Positions 60,808 to 64,000 of a stretch of 64,000 nucleotides of DNA are shown here, piece by piece. The stretch's first letter is position 1. Every line of letters begins with the position of its first letter. The DNA is taken from the NCBI RefSeq assembly GCF_020080835.1, contig NC_058164.1:682001-746000 (forward strand). The letters run 5' to 3'. Under the pieces are notes generated by a model. It was not told the origin of the DNA. It did no database searches and worked only from the letters and a program-made list of their open reading frames with translations. Source of the stretch: Cotesia glomerata. Its lineage: Eukaryota > Arthropoda > Insecta > Hymenoptera > Braconidae. The translations under genes were made by a program, and so were the position numbers.

Positions 60808-62190
60808 TCTACATTATTAAGAGAATAAGAGAAATTTTGTGTCCAGGATAGTCATATGATAAAATCGGTTTTTTTGGTAAAATTTAGTGTAATTGCAAAG
60901 GTCTTGACTTGAATTTGTGCCTTTTCAAGGTTTCATATCATTCTCACCGATAGTTAATTTATTATGATAAGTATTTATAATAATTATGTATCTCTAGATA
61001 TATAATTAAGAAATAACCTTGTATCTTGTGAACTCTTGACATTTTTAGAGATATAAGCTCATCCCGATGTTACACTTATCAAGAGCTTTTATTAAAGTAC
61101 CCACATCAATTTTTCAAATTATATATATGAAAAATATATCAAAATTGATGTGGGAACTCAAATGAAAGGTCTTGACGAGTGTTACATCGGGATGAGCTTA
61201 TATCTTTTAAAATATCATTATTTCCCTAGTAGAAATGATATCGAGTTTTTAGCCAGTAACTAGCCAGTTTGACTAGACTTAAACCAGTAACTGGCCAGTG
61301 CAATATCGAGTTTCTGTCAAGTAACTGGCCAGTTTTACTAGAGATCGAGCAAAACATGGCGGCTTTAGTGAAACTGTCAATTTTGAATATTGAGGTTATC
61401 AAGGGTTATAAAAAATTGTCAAATAAAATAAAAATAATGTTAAATAAACGATATGATATAAACGTTTCATTTATATTTATTTATATTATAAAATAAATAA
61501 CATCATTAGACTAATAGAATAATCACAATAAATCTAACATTAAAGTAATTGTTTTTAATTGGAGAAAATTAAAAAAATATTTATTTAGGTTTTTCTACTG
61601 CCTTCCCAGTCTTTTGAGTTACTCAAAATTACTCCTACAGCTTGTAATTCACACTGTTTTTTTAATATTTTTTAAAACAACGAGGCGTAAGTACAGACAC
61701 ACACACACTAGTAAAGATACAGTCTCAGTGTGACCAATGTTTATGACTTAGTTGTAGGTATGGCGTGATTTCGAGTTTTTACTCGATATCACTGGCCAGT
61801 TACTGGTTTATATCGAGTGAAAACTCGATTATTTCTACTAGGGTTGATAAGATACAATTTCATTCCTTAACTATTGATATTTTTAAGAATATAAGCTCAT
61901 TTCGATGTTACAATCATCAAGAGCTTTCATTTGAGTACCCACATCAATTTTTCATGTATTTATATATATTACATATATGTATATATGAAAAATATATCAA
62001 AAATGCATGTGGGTACTCAAATGAAAGCTCTTGACGAGCGTAACATCGGAATGAGCTTATATTTTTAAAAATGTCAACATTTAAGAAAGAACAGTGCAAT
62101 TTAATAAAAGCAATTATTTAATAAAGCGAAATTTTATTTATTTATAGTTCACAAGTCACGTCAGTCACATAGTGACTGCAAGGTTGCTAG
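60808..62190 (+). mobile_element. End-to-end Helitron split by a nested transposon
   Basis: It starts TCTACATTATTAAGAG at 60808 and ends with hairpin CAGTCAC-ATA-GTGACTG and GGTTGCTAG at 62190, before a T. Palindromic units are at 61037-61217 and 61874-62078; the intervening linker is broken by the element at 61224-61843. Immediately left of it (60772-60800) lies the ACATAGAAAAAAAAATT end of the 44309-type MITE, so this Helitron may have landed in a MITE. Confidence 0.88.
61224..61843. mobile_element. Nested DNA transposon with CCCTAGTAGAAAT ends
   Basis: The left end CCCTAGTAGAAATGAT and the right end (reversed CCCTAGTAGAAATAAT) form inverted repeats that continue into ATCGAGTTTT. The subterminal region repeats CCAGTAACTGGCCAGT and its complement several times at each end. 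The 620-bp interior contains a 75-codon frame without recognisable transposase motifs. No clear target duplication was found, so the superfamily is undetermined. Confidence 0.78.
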
Positions 62191-63112
62191 TAATTATTTA
62201 AAAAAAGAATAAATCAATGGAACATCTGTCGAAAGTTTTTGTGGCAAGGTAATAAAAAAAGAGTTGTACCTATTACCGTAATACTAGTTCGATAGAGTAA
62301 CATAATTATATTTTCATGACAATCATCAGCTTTTTAAAACCTAAAAACTCTATATACATAGACTAGAAGGTATATGTACACATGTGATACAATAGATTAG
62401 GCTGTATTTATTATCTACAGTGGCAAAGTCTATAATAAATAGAGGATGGTGTTGGTGATGAACAAATCGCCCGGACATACATGCCGCTTAGCAGTTTTAT
62501 CTCGGATGAATGAAGAAGAGGCTACGAAAGCTGGAATTTCCGGTTGATTCGGCTCACTAACGATGTAGCGGAGGGTAACTTTTCTCTTATTCTCTCCATA
62601 TATTATTACCCCGTGGGGCGACAAGTACTGGAAGGATCCTCAGCCTACATACATATAGATATTCTCTACTAATACCTACACCGATGCATCCTGGTATTGT
62701 CCTTGCCAATACGATGGGTGCCAATCTGCTCGTCAATCATTTACACAATAATGGACATACACACTCTGCACGACAAATTAGTGAAAACCGTTGGATTGAC
62801 CATCGAGCCTCTCTTTTCCTCCCTCTCGTCGCCGCTCACTCTTTCTTTCCTTTCAGATTTTTTGTATTCTCTTATGCATTATGTATATCGATGGTTCTAT
62901 CTTCCGTACGCTTCGACACTTCCTAACACTCGATTTATCAAACAAATAAAAATTCTCGCCGAAAGCGAAAGGGTTTCATTATAGTATTCAAATTACTTTT
63001 TTTCTGATATATTTACGAGAATTTTGCATTTAATTGCTCGCTAATACTTGCTCAATTTTTTTTAAACTGACAATTTCTTTGGGCATTTTTGCCGACCGAA
63101 TATTTTACCAGT

Positions 63113-63262
63113 ACACAGAAAAAAAAAATTAACTTGAATCAAGAAAATAATTTTTTAGAGTTGCATTGTCTTGAATTGAAACTAAAAATTCTTGAATTAA
63201 GTAAAATTTTGTTTAAATTAAGGAAAATCTTCAAAACAAGCAACCTTGCAGTCACTATGTGT
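63113..63262. mobile_element. MITE fragment joined to a Helitron 3' end
   Basis: ACACAGAAAAAAAAAATTAACTTG with CTTGAATTAAG-type blocks (63113-63238) is the left part of the 44309-type MITE. It stops at AGCAACCTTGCAGTCACTATGTG (63239-63261), which is the reversed 3' terminus of the Helitron family without its CTAG or body. Confidence 0.6.
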
Positions 63263-63755
63263 TTATAAAAAATTTTTATTTTTTATCTATGATCAATTTC
63301 AGAGGAATAATTTTCTTAAATAAACTTTTTCATAATACAAAAGCTCGAATGAGGTCAATTATGAAATAAAAAACTCCCAAGACACTCACATCAATCAACA
63401 GAGGATATTATTTAAAAGTCTAGAATGATATACCTAATGTACGATCATGAATCTAACATTAACTTTTAAAATTTTATTAATGCGGAATAACCAACAAGAT
63501 GATTATATTGATCAACAAATATTTAAAGACGACCAACGAGATGAAGATAAAAGGTGAGGTGTGATTGCGTTGGATTTTATATTGCTTTGTAAACGCATTA
63601 ATATATAAGTTTTTATGTAGTTTGTGATGGATGTGTTGGTCACGGCCGACCTGAGACATACCAGTACGTGAGAATGTAGTTGATAATTTTTTTAATACCA
63701 CTTGTGGTTATTGGTAAATGTTTCTACATACGTACTGTATCACGTAAAACGTGTA

Positions 63756-63779
63756 ATATATATATATATATATATATAA
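63756..63779. repeat. (TA)n microsatellite
   Basis: About eleven TA units. Confidence 0.9.
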
Positions 63780-64000
63780 TGTATGATAGTAAAATCATGA
63801 GAATTGTCAATCGAAAAAATACAAAATATCTCAACAAAACTCAATAACTAAACTCCTCAGAAGAGAGAAATATTGTGATGTGATGACGACTCAGGCGCGG
63901 CTATTCAAACATCCTCCCTTTGCTCAATGCCGCGAGTTTTATTCTTTTATTTCTTATTTTTAATTATCATCTTCGTGGAATTTTAAACTATCATACGTAC

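Larger units (their letters stand above)
62191..64000. other. No recognised gene
   Basis: A minus-strand frame at 62430-62624 and overlapping plus-strand frames at 62684-62984 show no known domain. Composition is fairly complex from 62260 to 62980, so it may be regulatory or contain an exon of a gene outside the window. A (TA)n tract lies at 63756-63779, and CACGT-AAA-ACGTG is an inverted repeat at 63741-63753. Confidence 0.45.

Noticed and set aside
1..64000. tRNA, rRNA, CRISPR arrays, viral or symbiont genes
   Set aside because: No tRNA A/B box pairs, rRNA blocks, regular spacer arrays or viral structural or replication genes were recognised in either strand by eye.

Overview
The window is an AT-rich, intron-bearing animal genome segment. 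The gene content is insect-like: a contactin with an N-terminal C-type lectin domain, an insect-type SLC6 GABA transporter, Dispatched, a short TPX2/mei-38-like protein, BBS1 and ABHD17. The AT-richness, short introns and many non-autonomous Helitrons and MITEs would suit a parasitoid wasp or another hymenopteran. That placement is inference; nothing in the window fixes the species.

Layout. Positions 1-22,800 hold no gene I can recognise. They contain a diverged tandem duplication, microsatellites, two Helitron remnants, a GC-rich island (5461-5700) and two promoter-like sites. Genes then run: ABHD17 depalmitoylase (minus, 26246-24478), with a 539-codon open frame directly in frame after its UGA (24477-22858); contactin (plus, 27627-33214), head-to-head with ABHD17; SLC6 GABA transporter (minus, 38525-35113); dispatched (plus, 45260-50637 or 51012); TPX2-like (minus, 53871-51754), head-to-head with BBS1 (plus, 54330-56762); and a two-exon secreted cysteine-rich peptide of 70 residues (57672-57962). 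The last 6 kb are a pogo-like remnant, a Helitron with a nested transposon, and unexplained sequence.

Functions. The genes form no single pathway. Contactin (septate junction and glial adhesion) and the GABA transporter (glial or neuronal uptake) are surface proteins of the nervous system. ABHD17 removes palmitate from membrane proteins. Dispatched releases lipid-modified Hedgehog. BBS1 belongs to the ciliary BBSome, and its 458-bp shared upstream region with the TPX2-like gene carries an X-box-like RFX site.

Two observations stand out. First, the ABHD17 stop codon (UGA followed by C) is followed in frame by a very long open frame with no ATG for 46 codons, which fits stop-codon readthrough or alternative splicing giving a protein of about 824 residues. 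Second, one non-autonomous Helitron family (TC start, 3' hairpin, CTAG end) carries one to four tandem copies of a roughly 200-270 bp near-perfect palindrome. I count 21 palindromes in ten copies, and these sit in introns of five of the six larger genes. Exon boundaries below were derived by eye from GT/AG sites, phase continuity and protein-family similarity. No search or RNA data were available.
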